NCBI RefSeq assembly: GCF_047553015.1
Contig: NZ_CP180216.1
Span: 1-8,275 of the forward strand
DNA length: 8,275 nucleotides
Reading direction: 5' to 3'
Source: Carnobacterium_A sp047553015
GTDB lineage: Bacteria; Bacillota; Bacilli; Lactobacillales; Carnobacteriaceae
Shown here: one piece after another, positions 1-5,920 of the stretch
How positions within the stretch are numbered: the stretch's first letter is position 1
How the letters are laid out: each line of letters begins with the position of its first letter
Notes under the pieces: generated by a model
What the model saw: only the letters and a program-made list of their open reading frames with translations
Databases searched by the model: none
What the model was told of the DNA's origin: nothing
Translations under genes and position numbers: made by a program

Positions 1-427
1 TATGTAGGGCCTGCCCTGCACGAACGAAGTGAGCTCTTTACTCTTTTGATTCTTAGCTAAATAAGCTTTTAAGCCGTTTTACAAGAAGTTACCAGAATCC
101 TCTCGTTTTCATTGCAAACGGAGCGTAGCGACTTCTTTTGACTTTTTTAAGATGGCTTTCAGCTTACGGAGTAAGGTTTCCTTTTATTACTTGGGGTTTT
201 TATTATCTTTTATTGAATCTTAGTCTATGAGTAAAGACGACACTTTGTCTTTGTTTCTAATTCTTGTTTATAAATGATTCTATTGATTATAGGATATTAC
301 TATTTTTAATAAAATGAAACGCAAAACGCAAATTTGTCTTTTTAATACTTTATATAATAATTGATTAATACTTCTAAGTACTTAGGAGTTTATGAATAGC
401 TTAACCACAGGCTTAAACAGACATATA
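1..427. other. Non-coding flank upstream of the plasmid origin
   Basis: I see no convincing gene here. The only short reading frames lack ribosome binding sites (for example 16 codons from 227). The left part holds a small GC-rich inverted repeat (AGGGC at 6-10 with GCCCT at 13-17) and the motif GAGCGTAGCGA at 121-131. That motif has close relatives at 7333 and 7660. From about 285 to 366 the DNA is extremely AT-rich, as is usual beside iteron origins where the duplex is opened. That role is inferred from position. Confidence 0.6.
370..389. repeat. Near-perfect palindrome beside the iterons
   Basis: The central 12 bases, CTAAGTACTTAG (374-385), are a perfect palindrome. They are flanked by ACT and AGT, with one mismatched pair between. 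It sits about 40 bp upstream of the first iteron. It could bind the initiator or a host factor at the origin, but the function is not shown by the sequence. Confidence 0.5.
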
Positions 428-522
428 CCATAGTATAATACACACCACACCATAGTATAATACACACCACACCATAGTATAATACACACCACACCATAGT
501 ATAATACACACCACACCATAGT
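428..522 (+). repeat. Replication origin iterons (22 bp, four full copies plus a partial)
   Basis: A 22-bp unit beginning CCATAGTATAATACAC and ending ACCACA repeats without mismatch from 428, 450, 472 and 494. A partial fifth unit, CCATAGT, starts at 516. Tandem 22-bp direct repeats just upstream of rep are the standard arrangement in theta plasmids of the Rep_3 (pUCL287/pCI305-like) type, where they bind the initiator. Each unit contains TATAAT, the consensus -10 hexamer. The AT-rich DNA to the left is the probable unwinding region. The partial unit ends about 18 bp before the rep -35 box, so initiator binding could also repress rep. Confidence 0.9.
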
Positions 523-539
523 TGTTTCTCCTATTATTT

Positions 540-568
540 TTGTTTTAGCTATTGTTTTAATGTATACT
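540..568 (+). promoter_or_regulatory. Probable rep promoter
   Basis: A TTGTTT -35 box (540-545) and a TATACT -10 box (563-568) are separated by 17 bp. They lie between the last partial iteron and the rep ribosome binding site. Transcription would begin near 575, giving a very short leader. Its nearness to the iterons fits autoregulation by Rep, which is inferred. Confidence 0.55.
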
Positions 569-588
569 TCGAATATGAGGTGAAAAAT

Positions 589-1428
589 ATGTCGAAAAAA
601 TTAGATCTTTGGACAAATGATAGGAATTTTAATGCAGAAGATGTTGAAGACCAAAAACGTTATTTTGTAGTAGAACATAATGATTTAATAACTAAAGCAC
701 GTCATGATCTAAATGCTCAAGAATTAAAAATTATGGATTTTATAGTTTCAAAAATTAAACCAAATGATGAGAAATTTAATGTTATTGATACTTCTATGTA
801 TGAAATCAGTCAGATGTTAGGAATGAAGCGAAGTGGTCGTACATATAGTCAATTAGCTTCTAATCTCAACGATTTACGTAAAAAAGACATCTTTATTTAC
901 AATGACGAGGAACGTTCTGTTACAATGACTGGTTGGTTTGAAACTGCTAAAGTTTGGGAAAACGGCCAAGTACAACTAAGAATCAATGAAGACTTTGCCC
1001 CATATCTACTTACGTTGAAAGGTAACTATACACAACACCTACTTTTCGATACAGTACAACTAAACAGCAGATATTCAATACTACTATACAAGCTTATGCG
1101 TGAAACTGATAAAGACAGAGGTAAAAAAGCAACTGTACTCAGAGGTACTCCTGAAGAATTCAAAGAATGGTTAGGTGCTCCAAAAAGCTACTCATTTAAC
1201 TCTTTAAAGACACAAGTTCTTCAAAAAGCTATAGATGAAATAAATTTAAAAATTAGCGATATGCAACTAGAAATTCTTACTGCTAAACGTGGACGCAAAA
1301 TAGTACAAGTCGATATTCGTAATAACTTTATCAGACAAAATAAAATTGACGATGATAAAAAATCAAACCCAGAGCTAAAAGTACCTTTAGATAATTGGCT
1401 TAAAAATTACTACCCAGATAAGAGGTGA
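589..1428 (+). CDS. Plasmid replication initiator protein, Rep_3 family (RepB-like)
   Basis: Theta-replication initiator that should bind the iterons at 428-522 and recruit the host replication machinery. The 279-residue product has the Rep_3 layout of two winged-helix domains. The first is roughly residues 28-150, starting around RYFVVEHNDLITKARHDLNA. The second is roughly 150-245 and includes LNSRYSILLYKLMRE (158-172), typical of this family. The tail after 250 is charged. A GTG at 580 would add three residues, but it lies inside the Shine-Dalgarno sequence GAGGTG (577-582). ATG at 589, six bases downstream of that sequence, is therefore the better start. The stop overlaps the ribosome binding site of the next gene, so the two are co-transcribed. 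The length is normal for the family. The exact replicon type cannot be named without a search. Confidence 0.93.
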   Translation: MSKKLDLWTNDRNFNAEDVEDQKRYFVVEHNDLITKARHDLNAQELKIMDFIVSKIKPNDEKFNVIDTSMYEISQMLGMKRSGRTYSQLASNLNDLRKKDIFIYNDEERSVTMTGWFETAKVWENGQVQLRINEDFAPYLLTLKGNYTQHLLFDTVQLNSRYSILLYKLMRETDKDRGKKATVLRGTPEEFKEWLGAPKSYSFNSLKTQVLQKAIDEINLKISDMQLEILTAKRGRKIVQVDIRNNFIRQNKIDDDKKSNPELKVPLDNWLKNYYPDKR

Positions 1429-1433
1429 TTAAA

Positions 1434-1934
1434 ATGTCCACTATTTCTGTTAAAGAACTTTCAAAAGAACTTGGAATATCAAGACAAGCTGTATACAAGC
1501 GAATTAACCAATTACCTAAAAGTAGTCAACCCAAAAAAATAGACGGAGTTTACAGGTTGACAACTCCTATCATTGATTTAATAAGGAATTTTGAAGATGT
1601 GTCAACCGAAGAGACAACCTATGACAACCATATGGTTGTCATAATGGAAACACGAATTAATGAACTAAAAGAGGTTCAGAAAAAGTTATATGAGCAACTG
1701 GATCAAAAGGATAAACAACTCCATCAGTTCCAAACTTTATTGGACCAGCAACAGCGTCTTACCTTACAAACGAATAAGCAAATAGAACAATTGCAGTTAG
1801 AATCATCTAAAAATGCCGGAGAGAACACAAGTCAAAAAGAGCAGTATGTTCCTAATGCTGAAACTAAAAAAGAAACTGAACCAGCACAAATTAAAAAAGG
1901 GTTTTTCAGCCGTCTATTTAACAAAAAAGAATAG
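1434..1934 (+). CDS. Replication-associated protein with N-terminal helix-turn-helix and DUF536-type C-terminus
   Basis: Accessory gene of the rep operon, 166 residues. Residues 4-27 (ISVKELSKELGISRQAVYKR region) form a helix-turn-helix. Residues about 58-125 are rich in Gln, Lys and Glu with heptad spacing and look like a coiled coil. The C-terminus ends in KKGFFSRLFNKKE, the signature seen in DUF536 proteins encoded directly after rep on many Lactobacillales theta plasmids. Family members are thought to help plasmid copy control or stability, but the mechanism is not established. The ribosome binding site AGAGGTGAT (1421-1429) overlaps the rep stop and favours ATG 1434. A GTG at 1425 lies within that ribosome binding site. 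Confidence 0.85.
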   Translation: MSTISVKELSKELGISRQAVYKRINQLPKSSQPKKIDGVYRLTTPIIDLIRNFEDVSTEETTYDNHMVVIMETRINELKEVQKKLYEQLDQKDKQLHQFQTLLDQQQRLTLQTNKQIEQLQLESSKNAGENTSQKEQYVPNAETKKETEPAQIKKGFFSRLFNKKE

Positions 1935-1959
1935 GCGATTACAGCGCTGGTTAAAGTAA

Positions 1960-1969
1960 AATCGTGTAT
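1960..1969 (-). repeat. Inverted half-site of the array repeat at the backbone junction
   Basis: AATCGTGTAT is the exact reverse complement of the left arm ATACACGATT of the first repeat copy (2015-2024). On the minus strand it is preceded by GTTCA, like the GGTTC that precedes true copies. No right arm follows it. It can pair with 2015-2024 to make a 10-bp outer stem enclosing the 1990-2011 hairpin. A further inverted fragment, AATCGTGTA, is at 2095-2103. This may be a boundary feature of the array or a relic. Confidence 0.45.
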
Positions 1970-1989
1970 TGAACACGTACATAAAAAAA

Positions 1990-2042
1990 GAACCCTGGGG
2001 TTAAAGGGTTCGGGATACACGATTGTATCTCATTTCATGTAT
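1990..2042 (+). repeat. Array repeat copy 1 (hairpin plus 28-bp core)
   Basis: The hairpin GAACCCT (1990-1996) with AGGGTTC (2005-2011) is followed by the 28-bp core at 2015-2042. The core has left arm ATACACGATTG, centre TATCTC and right arm ATTTCATGTAT. The seven As before the hairpin become a T-tract on the minus strand, so it reads as an intrinsic terminator in that direction. No minus-strand gene ends here, so the hairpin seems to belong to the repeat. This copy marks the junction between the rep operon and the cargo array. Confidence 0.8.
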
Positions 2043-2052
2043 TAGATAATCG

Positions 2053-2082
2053 TTATTAATTAAATTAAATATTCTGTATAAT
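2053..2082 (+). promoter_or_regulatory. Possible promoter of the acetyltransferase gene
   Basis: A consensus TATAAT lies at 2077-2082, directly preceded by TG. A weak -35 candidate, TTATTA, lies at 2053-2058 with 18 bp between. It is inside the unit bounded by repeat copies 1 and 2, so this unit would carry its own promoter. Confidence 0.4.
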
Positions 2083-2133
2083 TAAAGTTATTTAAATCGT
2101 GTACACCATTCTATCTGTATCGGAGGAAATCAA

Positions 2134-2706
2134 ATGCACATTGAACAAATTTATGAGGATATACCCATTTTGAAAACAGATCGTTTAATTCTTAGGAAAA
2201 TCACAATACAAGATCTTGATGACATGTTTGAATATGCTTCTGACAAAGAAGTGGCTCAGTACGTTACATGGTCCGCTCATAAAACCATTTCAGATACTAG
2301 AAATTTTATTGAGGATATATTGGATAAGTATCAGAAAAAACAAATCGCTCCTTGGGGAATCGAACTCAAAGATAACGGCAAGTTTATAGGAACGATAGAT
2401 TTTGTTAGTTGGCAAACAAAAAATAACTGTGCAGAGATTGGATATGCATTATCTAAAAAATACTGGGGTAAAGGCTTAGTTACTGAAGCTACTAAAGAAA
2501 TTATGGCCTTTGGATTTAATAAGATGGATTTGGTTCGTATTCAGGCAAAATGTATTTCAGATAACATTGCTTCTAGTAAAGTTATGAAAAAAAATGGCAT
2601 GGTGTTAGAAGGTACCATGAGGCAATCTTACTTACGCGATAAAGTATATAAAGATATGGATTTATACGCTATTTTAAAAGAAGAATACAAGCCAACAAAA
2701 CCCTAG
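2134..2706 (+). CDS. GNAT-family N-acetyltransferase (RimJ/RimL type)
   Basis: Predicted cytoplasmic acetyl-CoA-dependent N-acetyltransferase, 190 residues, a normal length for the RimJ/RimL-like branch. It opens with the typical LKTDRLILRKITIQDLDDMF (13-32). It then has the acetyl-CoA pyrophosphate-binding loop around KYWGKGLVTEA (109-119, a variant of the Q/RxxGxG/A motif), and the conserved C-terminal segment NIASSKVMKKNGMVLEG (144-160). The start is ATG 2134 after GGAGG (2122-2126). Relatives acetylate ribosomal protein N-termini, drugs or small amines, and the substrate cannot be read from sequence. It is the first cargo gene of the repeat-bounded array, with repeat copy 2 beginning 16 bp after its stop. 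Confidence 0.9.
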   Translation: MHIEQIYEDIPILKTDRLILRKITIQDLDDMFEYASDKEVAQYVTWSAHKTISDTRNFIEDILDKYQKKQIAPWGIELKDNGKFIGTIDFVSWQTKNNCAEIGYALSKKYWGKGLVTEATKEIMAFGFNKMDLVRIQAKCISDNIASSKVMKKNGMVLEGTMRQSYLRDKVYKDMDLYAILKEEYKPTKP

Positions 2707-2710
2707 TTTG

Positions 2711-2750
2711 AAAAGGTTCTACATACCCAATTTTAGGTCCTTTCATGTAT
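2711..2750 (+). repeat. Array repeat copy 2 (most diverged left arm)
   Basis: AAGGTTC precedes a 28-bp core at 2723-2750: left arm ATACCCAATTT, centre TAGGTC, right arm CTTTCATGTAT. Spacing is exactly conserved and the right arm is nearly intact, while the left arm has drifted and pairs poorly with the right. There is no full hairpin, only the GGTTC half, although AACC in the end of the preceding gene (2699-2702) could pair with GGTT. Confidence 0.7.
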
Positions 2751-2837
2751 TGATTTATCTTTATTCTTAAGTAAAATCGATCATAGAAGTGATAGAAGTA
2801 GTTATGAACTCGTTTTTTAGTAATCAAGGATAAAACT

Positions 2838-2880
2838 AATAAAGAAATTGCTACTAAATAATCTCAAATAATTCTTTATT
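2838..2880 (+). repeat. Inverted repeat just before the peptidase ribosome binding site
   Basis: AATAAAGAA (2838-2846) and TTCTTTATT (2872-2880) are perfect complements around a 25-base loop. The stem ends two bases before the GGAG of the next gene, so in RNA it could influence translation initiation or act as a weak attenuator. It is A/T-only apart from one G-C pair, so chance is possible. Confidence 0.35.
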
Positions 2881-2894
2881 TTGGAGTGGTTAGT

Positions 2895-3716
2895 TTGAAA
2901 AAAAGGTACATTATCATTTTATCAATATTGATTATTATTCTACTAGTAGGAGTAATAGTTAATAGAAATTCCCTATCTTCTTTTCTGTCTAAGCAAATAG
3001 ACACTTTAGAGAAATCAAAAAAAATTAATGTTTTAAATAGAGACGTGCATAAGCATTTAACTATTTATTATCCTGATAGTGACAAAAACTTAATACCTCT
3101 AACAAAAAGAATACTAGATTTAGCTATAAATAAAAATAAGGATCTATTTAAGACTAGTTATACTATTCCTTATGATATTATCATTTTTGAAAATAAAAAA
3201 GAGATAGAATCGTTCTCTGGTCTAGATTATGCAATAGGTTTCAATAATCCAGAGATAAATACAATAGGTATATTACCTGAAAATAGAGAGGCTTTACTAA
3301 AAGATATACCTCCAATTATCTGGAATTATCAACGCAATTTATTACATGAATATACTCATTATACTTTGTCACAAAAATTAATTGAATTAGATTTATCTGA
3401 AACTGATATTCCATTTTGGTTCAAAGAAGGAATTTCAGAATATATCGGTTTCAATAACATCATTATTGGAACTATGGAGTCTCCTGTCATTCCATTAACA
3501 GATTTATTTACAAGTGAACAGTGGAGTATCTATCGAACCAATCCAAAATTTGATGTTTATTTACAATCCTATCTATCTATTAATTTTCTAATAACGGAGT
3601 ATGGTGTCGAGGTTATTAATGAGATATTAATAGAAACAAAGAAAGAAAAAAATTTTGAAAAAGGTTTATTCAATAGTACTAATCTATCTTCATCTGAGTT
3701 AGAAAATAGTATTTAA
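2895..3716 (+). CDS. Membrane-anchored zinc metallopeptidase, peptidase MA-like (gluzincin type)
   Basis: Predicted surface metalloprotease of 273 residues. Residues 4-23 are an N-terminal transmembrane anchor with positive residues before it, leaving the rest outside the cell. HEYTH at 151-155 is the HExxH zinc motif. GISEYIG follows WFKE, with Glu178 about 23 residues after the motif, which fits the third zinc ligand in peptidase MA/DUF4157-like gluzincins (WxxEGxxEY pattern). The substrate is unknown. Start choice: GGAG at 2883-2886 is ideally placed for TTG 2895, whereas the upstream GTG at 2886 overlaps it. The catalytic residues are intact. The gene occupies a whole unit between repeat copies 2 and 3, and its stop is 11 bp before the core of copy 3. 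Confidence 0.8.
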   Translation: MKKRYIIILSILIIILLVGVIVNRNSLSSFLSKQIDTLEKSKKINVLNRDVHKHLTIYYPDSDKNLIPLTKRILDLAINKNKDLFKTSYTIPYDIIIFENKKEIESFSGLDYAIGFNNPEINTIGILPENREALLKDIPPIIWNYQRNLLHEYTHYTLSQKLIELDLSETDIPFWFKEGISEYIGFNNIIIGTMESPVIPLTDLFTSEQWSIYRTNPKFDVYLQSYLSINFLITEYGVEVINEILIETKKEKNFEKGLFNSTNLSSSELENSI

Positions 3717-3755
3717 TAAGGTTCCGGATACATAATTCTATACCATTTCATGTAT
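3717..3755 (+). repeat. Array repeat copy 3, between convergent genes
   Basis: TAAGGTTCCGG leads into a core at 3728-3755: left arm ATACATAATTC, centre TATACC, right arm ATTTCATGTAT. The last base of the core is the last base of the minus-strand gene's stop codon (3755-3757). The site is therefore squeezed between two gene 3' ends with almost no spare sequence. Confidence 0.8.
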
Positions 3756-4150
3756 TAAAAATTAGTTTGGTCAATATACGCTGGTGCTGTTAGTTTTAAC
3801 TCCATATCATTGATTACAGGATTGTTTAAGATAGTGTTGTAATAATAAAATAAGTTATCTTCTTGCAGTATGATATAAGTATCTTGCAATTCACTTTTCA
3901 ATAGATAAATATTATTATCAGTTTTTTCATAAGTTCCCTCATCAACTTGCTTCCCTTCGTGATACTGAACAAAACTGTTATCGTCACTTTCAAATATTAA
4001 TTGAACATTTAAATTATTATTTGAATCTATCTTAGACTGGAAAGTCCCGCGAATCGTATCTCGAGGAGATTCTGGTAGGTTTAGTTGAATAATAATTAAT
4101 AGAGCAATGACACTAAAAAATAGAATAGATATAACATACTTTTTCTTCAT
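3755..4150 (-). CDS. Anchored extracellular protein of unknown function
   Basis: A 131-residue protein that I do not recognise. Residues 5-22 are one hydrophobic signal-anchor. The rest is soluble and would lie outside the membrane. It alternates hydrophobic and polar residues (GTFQSKID, LNVQLIFES, GTYEKTDN, IYLLKSE, TYIILQE, NLFYYYN), which suggests a small beta-sheet or barrel-like domain. There is no Cys for lipid attachment. ATG 4150 is preferred because GGAG at 4163-4160 lies nine bases upstream. The ATG at 4165 overlaps that Shine-Dalgarno sequence and would add MESEK. A TATAAT sequence on the minus strand at 4208-4203 may be its -10 box. The gene runs opposite to the previous two and forms one unit between copies 3 and 4. 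Confidence 0.75.
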   Translation of the reverse strand: MKKKYVISILFFSVIALLIIIQLNLPESPRDTIRGTFQSKIDSNNNLNVQLIFESDDNSFVQYHEGKQVDEGTYEKTDNNIYLLKSELQDTYIILQEDNLFYYYNTILNNPVINDMELKLTAPAYIDQTNF

Positions 4151-4239
4151 TTTTTCACTCTCCATTTATGTATCGAACTATATAAAAGTATTATTATTTT
4201 TGATTATACTACTAATATATTATAAAAATTTTAAAAAAA

Positions 4240-4292
4240 GAACCTTGTTTAATCAAGGTTCTGGATACATGACTTTATAGAATTCCATGTAT
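4240..4292 (+). repeat. Array repeat copy 4 (perfect hairpin plus core)
   Basis: The 8-bp stem GAACCTTG (4240-4247) with CAAGGTTC (4254-4261) has a 6-base loop and is followed by the core at 4265-4292: left arm ATACATGACTT, centre TATAGA, right arm ATTCCATGTAT. On the minus strand the hairpin is followed by seven Ts and reads as a good intrinsic terminator. It would end transcription from the minus-strand gene at 4323-4559 and shield the promoter of the gene at 3755-4150. Confidence 0.85.
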
Positions 4293-4322
4293 CTATAATA
4301 ATTTAGACTCAACTTGTACAAA

Positions 4323-4559
4323 CTACTTGTTATACAACTCTTCTTCTTCTGGTTCTACTATAATTTGATATAATTCGGAACCCTCGTCAACATAAATAGT
4401 TGTGCCAATATTTTCTTGAGCAGCTTCTAACCCTTCTTCATCTGTATTGTAAGGAAATTCTTTTGATCCGTCTTCTTTTTGAGTACTTGCAATAAAAAAA
4501 TATAAGCCGCCTGTAATCACTATAATAAGTAATAAAAGTGAAATCCATTTTTTTTTCAT
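4323..4559 (-). CDS. Small anchored acidic protein of unknown function
   Basis: A 78-residue protein that I do not recognise. MKKK and a hydrophobic stretch at 4-24 form a signal-anchor. The remaining 54 residues are acidic (NTDEEGLEAAQEN, VEPEEEELYNK), short and without Cys, and would face outward. The start ATG at 4559 follows an AAAGAGA sequence on the minus strand, a weak ribosome binding site. It is alone in its unit between copies 4 and 5. The terminator-like hairpin of copy 4 lies downstream of its stop. Its layout (short anchor, acidic tail) resembles the neighbour at 3755-4150 in type only. I see no sequence similarity between them. Confidence 0.65.
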   Translation of the reverse strand: MKKKWISLLLLIIVITGGLYFFIASTQKEDGSKEFPYNTDEEGLEAAQENIGTTIYVDEGSELYQIIVEPEEEELYNK

Positions 4560-4703
4560 AACTTTATTCTCTTTTGTAATATATATTAGTTAAAAACAAA
4601 TTTTTAAATTTGCTATCTAAATAAATAAAAATATCTAATATATCTCATTTTATAAATATTTATAGTTATTTTAATATCATTATAACTTTTTTTTATAAAA
4701 AAA

Positions 4704-4755
4704 GAATCCCATTTAATAGGATTCTGGATACACGACTTTATCCAATTTCATATAT
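4704..4755 (+). repeat. Array repeat copy 5 (hairpin plus core), in a divergent intergenic region
   Basis: Hairpin GAATCC (4704-4709) with GGATTC (4719-4724), preceded by seven As. The core at 4728-4755 has left arm ATACACGACTT, centre TATCCA and right arm ATTTCATATAT. The hairpin stem differs from copy 4 at paired positions (GAATCC/GGATTC versus GAACCT/AGGTTC), so base pairing is kept despite sequence change. Both flanking genes have their 5' ends toward this site, so no gene needs a terminator here. Confidence 0.8.
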
Positions 4756-4764
4756 CACCTTAAT

Positions 4765-4792
4765 ATATGAAAATCTATAGAATTTCATATAT
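4765..4792 (+). repeat. Array repeat copy 5b, a second core only 9 bp after copy 5
   Basis: The right arm ATTTCATATAT (identical to copy 5) and centre TATAGA (identical to copy 4) are clear. The left arm ATATGAAAATC has diverged. An ATATATGAAA / TTTCATATAT inverted repeat spans it. No GGTTC hairpin precedes it. Two cores with nothing between them look like an empty or deleted unit. Confidence 0.55.
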
Positions 4793-4810
4793 TTGAGATT
4801 AGCCTACTCA

Positions 4811-4824
4811 ACAAAATATTTTGT
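4811..4824. promoter_or_regulatory. Perfect 14-bp palindrome upstream of the SpoIIM-like gene
   Basis: ACAAAATATTTTGT is fully self-complementary. It lies about 66 bp upstream of the ATG at 4891, in the region where that gene's promoter should be. It could be a regulator's operator. A/T-rich palindromes also arise by chance, so support is limited. Confidence 0.3.
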
Positions 4825-4890
4825 AGTAACCAAAAAATAAATAGATTAAAATCAAGAGGTATATAAATAATTCAAACAAAGGAGAGATAC

Positions 4891-5502
4891 ATGCTTCTAT
4901 ATCTAGAGAATAAAAAAACTTTTAAAAGAGCCAGTAAGTTCTTTTTATTTCTAACAAGTCTGTCAATAGTTATAACTTTAATAACTTACATACTAAGTTT
5001 AAACTTAGATTTTATAAAAATAATCGAGTCCGTAAGTACTAGCGAACAAATTACACAATTAAACGGGATACAAAAAGTGGAGGCTTTTATTCTTAATAAT
5101 GGTTTTAAAGTCCCTCTACAGATGCTGATTCTTGCTATAGTTCCAGTACAATTTTTATACCTACTAAACATCATTATACCTTCTGCTATTATAGGTATTG
5201 CTTTTGGAATCGTGCTACAAATTGATTTAGTTAAAGGAATACAGCTAATTGTTTCGAGTATGCCCTATTATTTTGTTGAGGTTTTTGCCTTCTGTTTATT
5301 TGCAGCCGTTCTTTTTGAGTTGAACCAATTTATTCGAATAAAAATTAAAAATATTTTTTTAAAAAACAAAGTAACAATATCTTTTAAAAAAAGAGGGCAA
5401 GAAGCTATTAAACTATACGTTCTATTCATTCTCCCAATGATGATTATTGCTGCATTTTTGGAGACGTATGTAGCAGATATATTATTAAATTTACTTCAAT
5501 AA
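4891..5502 (+). CDS. SpoIIM/DUF95-like integral membrane protein
   Basis: A 203-residue polytopic membrane protein with about five hydrophobic segments (roughly 17-38, 74-91, 93-110, 125-143 and 173-190). MPYYFVEVFAFCLFAA (124-139) sits where SpoIIM/DUF95 proteins carry a PHGxxE-type segment in a helix. FLETYVADIL (189-198) resembles the family's closing F-E-x-F/Y motif. Family members include the sporulation protein SpoIIM and DUF95 proteins of circular-bacteriocin immunity and transport clusters. Sporulation is unlikely here, given the lactic-type host. A role in envelope function or bacteriocin tolerance is possible but is inference. The start follows AAAGGAGAG (4878-4886) with good spacing. 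It is the sole gene between copies 5b and 6. Confidence 0.75.
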   Translation: MLLYLENKKTFKRASKFFLFLTSLSIVITLITYILSLNLDFIKIIESVSTSEQITQLNGIQKVEAFILNNGFKVPLQMLILAIVPVQFLYLLNIIIPSAIIGIAFGIVLQIDLVKGIQLIVSSMPYYFVEVFAFCLFAAVLFELNQFIRIKIKNIFLKNKVTISFKKRGQEAIKLYVLFILPMMIIAAFLETYVADILLNLLQ

Positions 5503-5560
5503 AAAATAAGATTATTCAGTTTATTTTTACATAATTATCTTAAGAAGCAACATAGACTTA

Positions 5561-5600
5561 ATAAGGTTCAGGATACATGATTCTATCTAATTTCATGTAT
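5561..5600 (+). repeat. Array repeat copy 6 (best match to consensus)
   Basis: ATAAGGTTCAGG leads into the core at 5573-5600: left arm ATACATGATTC, centre TATCTA, right arm ATTTCATGTAT. The outer eight bases of the arms, ATACATGA and TCATGTAT, are perfect reverse complements separated by 12 bases. It lies between two plus-strand genes, about 70 bp after the first stop. Confidence 0.85.
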
Positions 5601-5642
5601 TTAATTAAGTGATACCGACTAAACAGGAAGGGATTAAAAATA

Positions 5643-5909
5643 TTGAAATCTAAATCAAATAAAATTATATTTTCATTTTTAATCATATCTTTAGTAATTA
5701 TTATTATTGGTTACTTTTTATGGGCCATTCTTATTCCTATTCAAGATTTTAGCCCTATGGACAAACAGGAAACAATAAGAATGCAGAAAGAACTATCCTT
5801 GAATTATGATCTAGGCAGATTTTTGTTATACACTGGTTTTTTCGGACTTATTTCTTCAACAATTATCCTAATATTAAATAAAATAAAAGTGATAAAAAAA
5901 CAAAAATAA
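5643..5909 (+). CDS. Small two-helix membrane protein of unknown function
   Basis: An 88-residue protein with transmembrane helices at about 8-32 and 58-79, a short charged loop between them (MDKQETIRMQKE), and a lysine-rich C-terminus. The start is TTG 5643 behind AGGAAGGG (5625-5632), since no ATG in frame gives a full first helix. I do not recognise the family. Short two-helix proteins of this kind include bacteriocin immunity proteins and small transport regulators, but nothing here decides that. It occupies the unit between copies 6 and 7. Confidence 0.65.
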   Translation: MKSKSNKIIFSFLIISLVIIIIGYFLWAILIPIQDFSPMDKQETIRMQKELSLNYDLGRFLLYTGFFGLISSTIILILNKIKVIKKQK

Positions 5910-5920
5910 TCCTGATGTAA

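Noticed and set aside
227..277. Short plus-strand reading frame of 16 codons near the origin
   Set aside because: There is no ribosome binding site and it is too short to support.
428..522. CRISPR-like or minisatellite tandem repeat
   Set aside because: The 22-bp units are head to tail with no spacers and lie just upstream of a Rep_3 initiator gene, so they are origin iterons.
1832..2020. Minus-strand reading frame of 62 codons
   Set aside because: It overlaps the 3' part of the DUF536-type gene and repeat copy 1, has no ribosome binding site, and its translation has no protein-like pattern.
2015..2042. Identification of the core as the chromosomal dif site
   Set aside because: Length and layout agree, but arm sequences and the 12-base distance between matching arm parts do not fit the Firmicutes dif consensus as I recall it. 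I treat it only as a possible recombinase site.
4986..5174. Minus-strand reading frame of 62 codons
   Set aside because: It lies wholly inside the SpoIIM-like gene in antisense and has no ribosome binding site.
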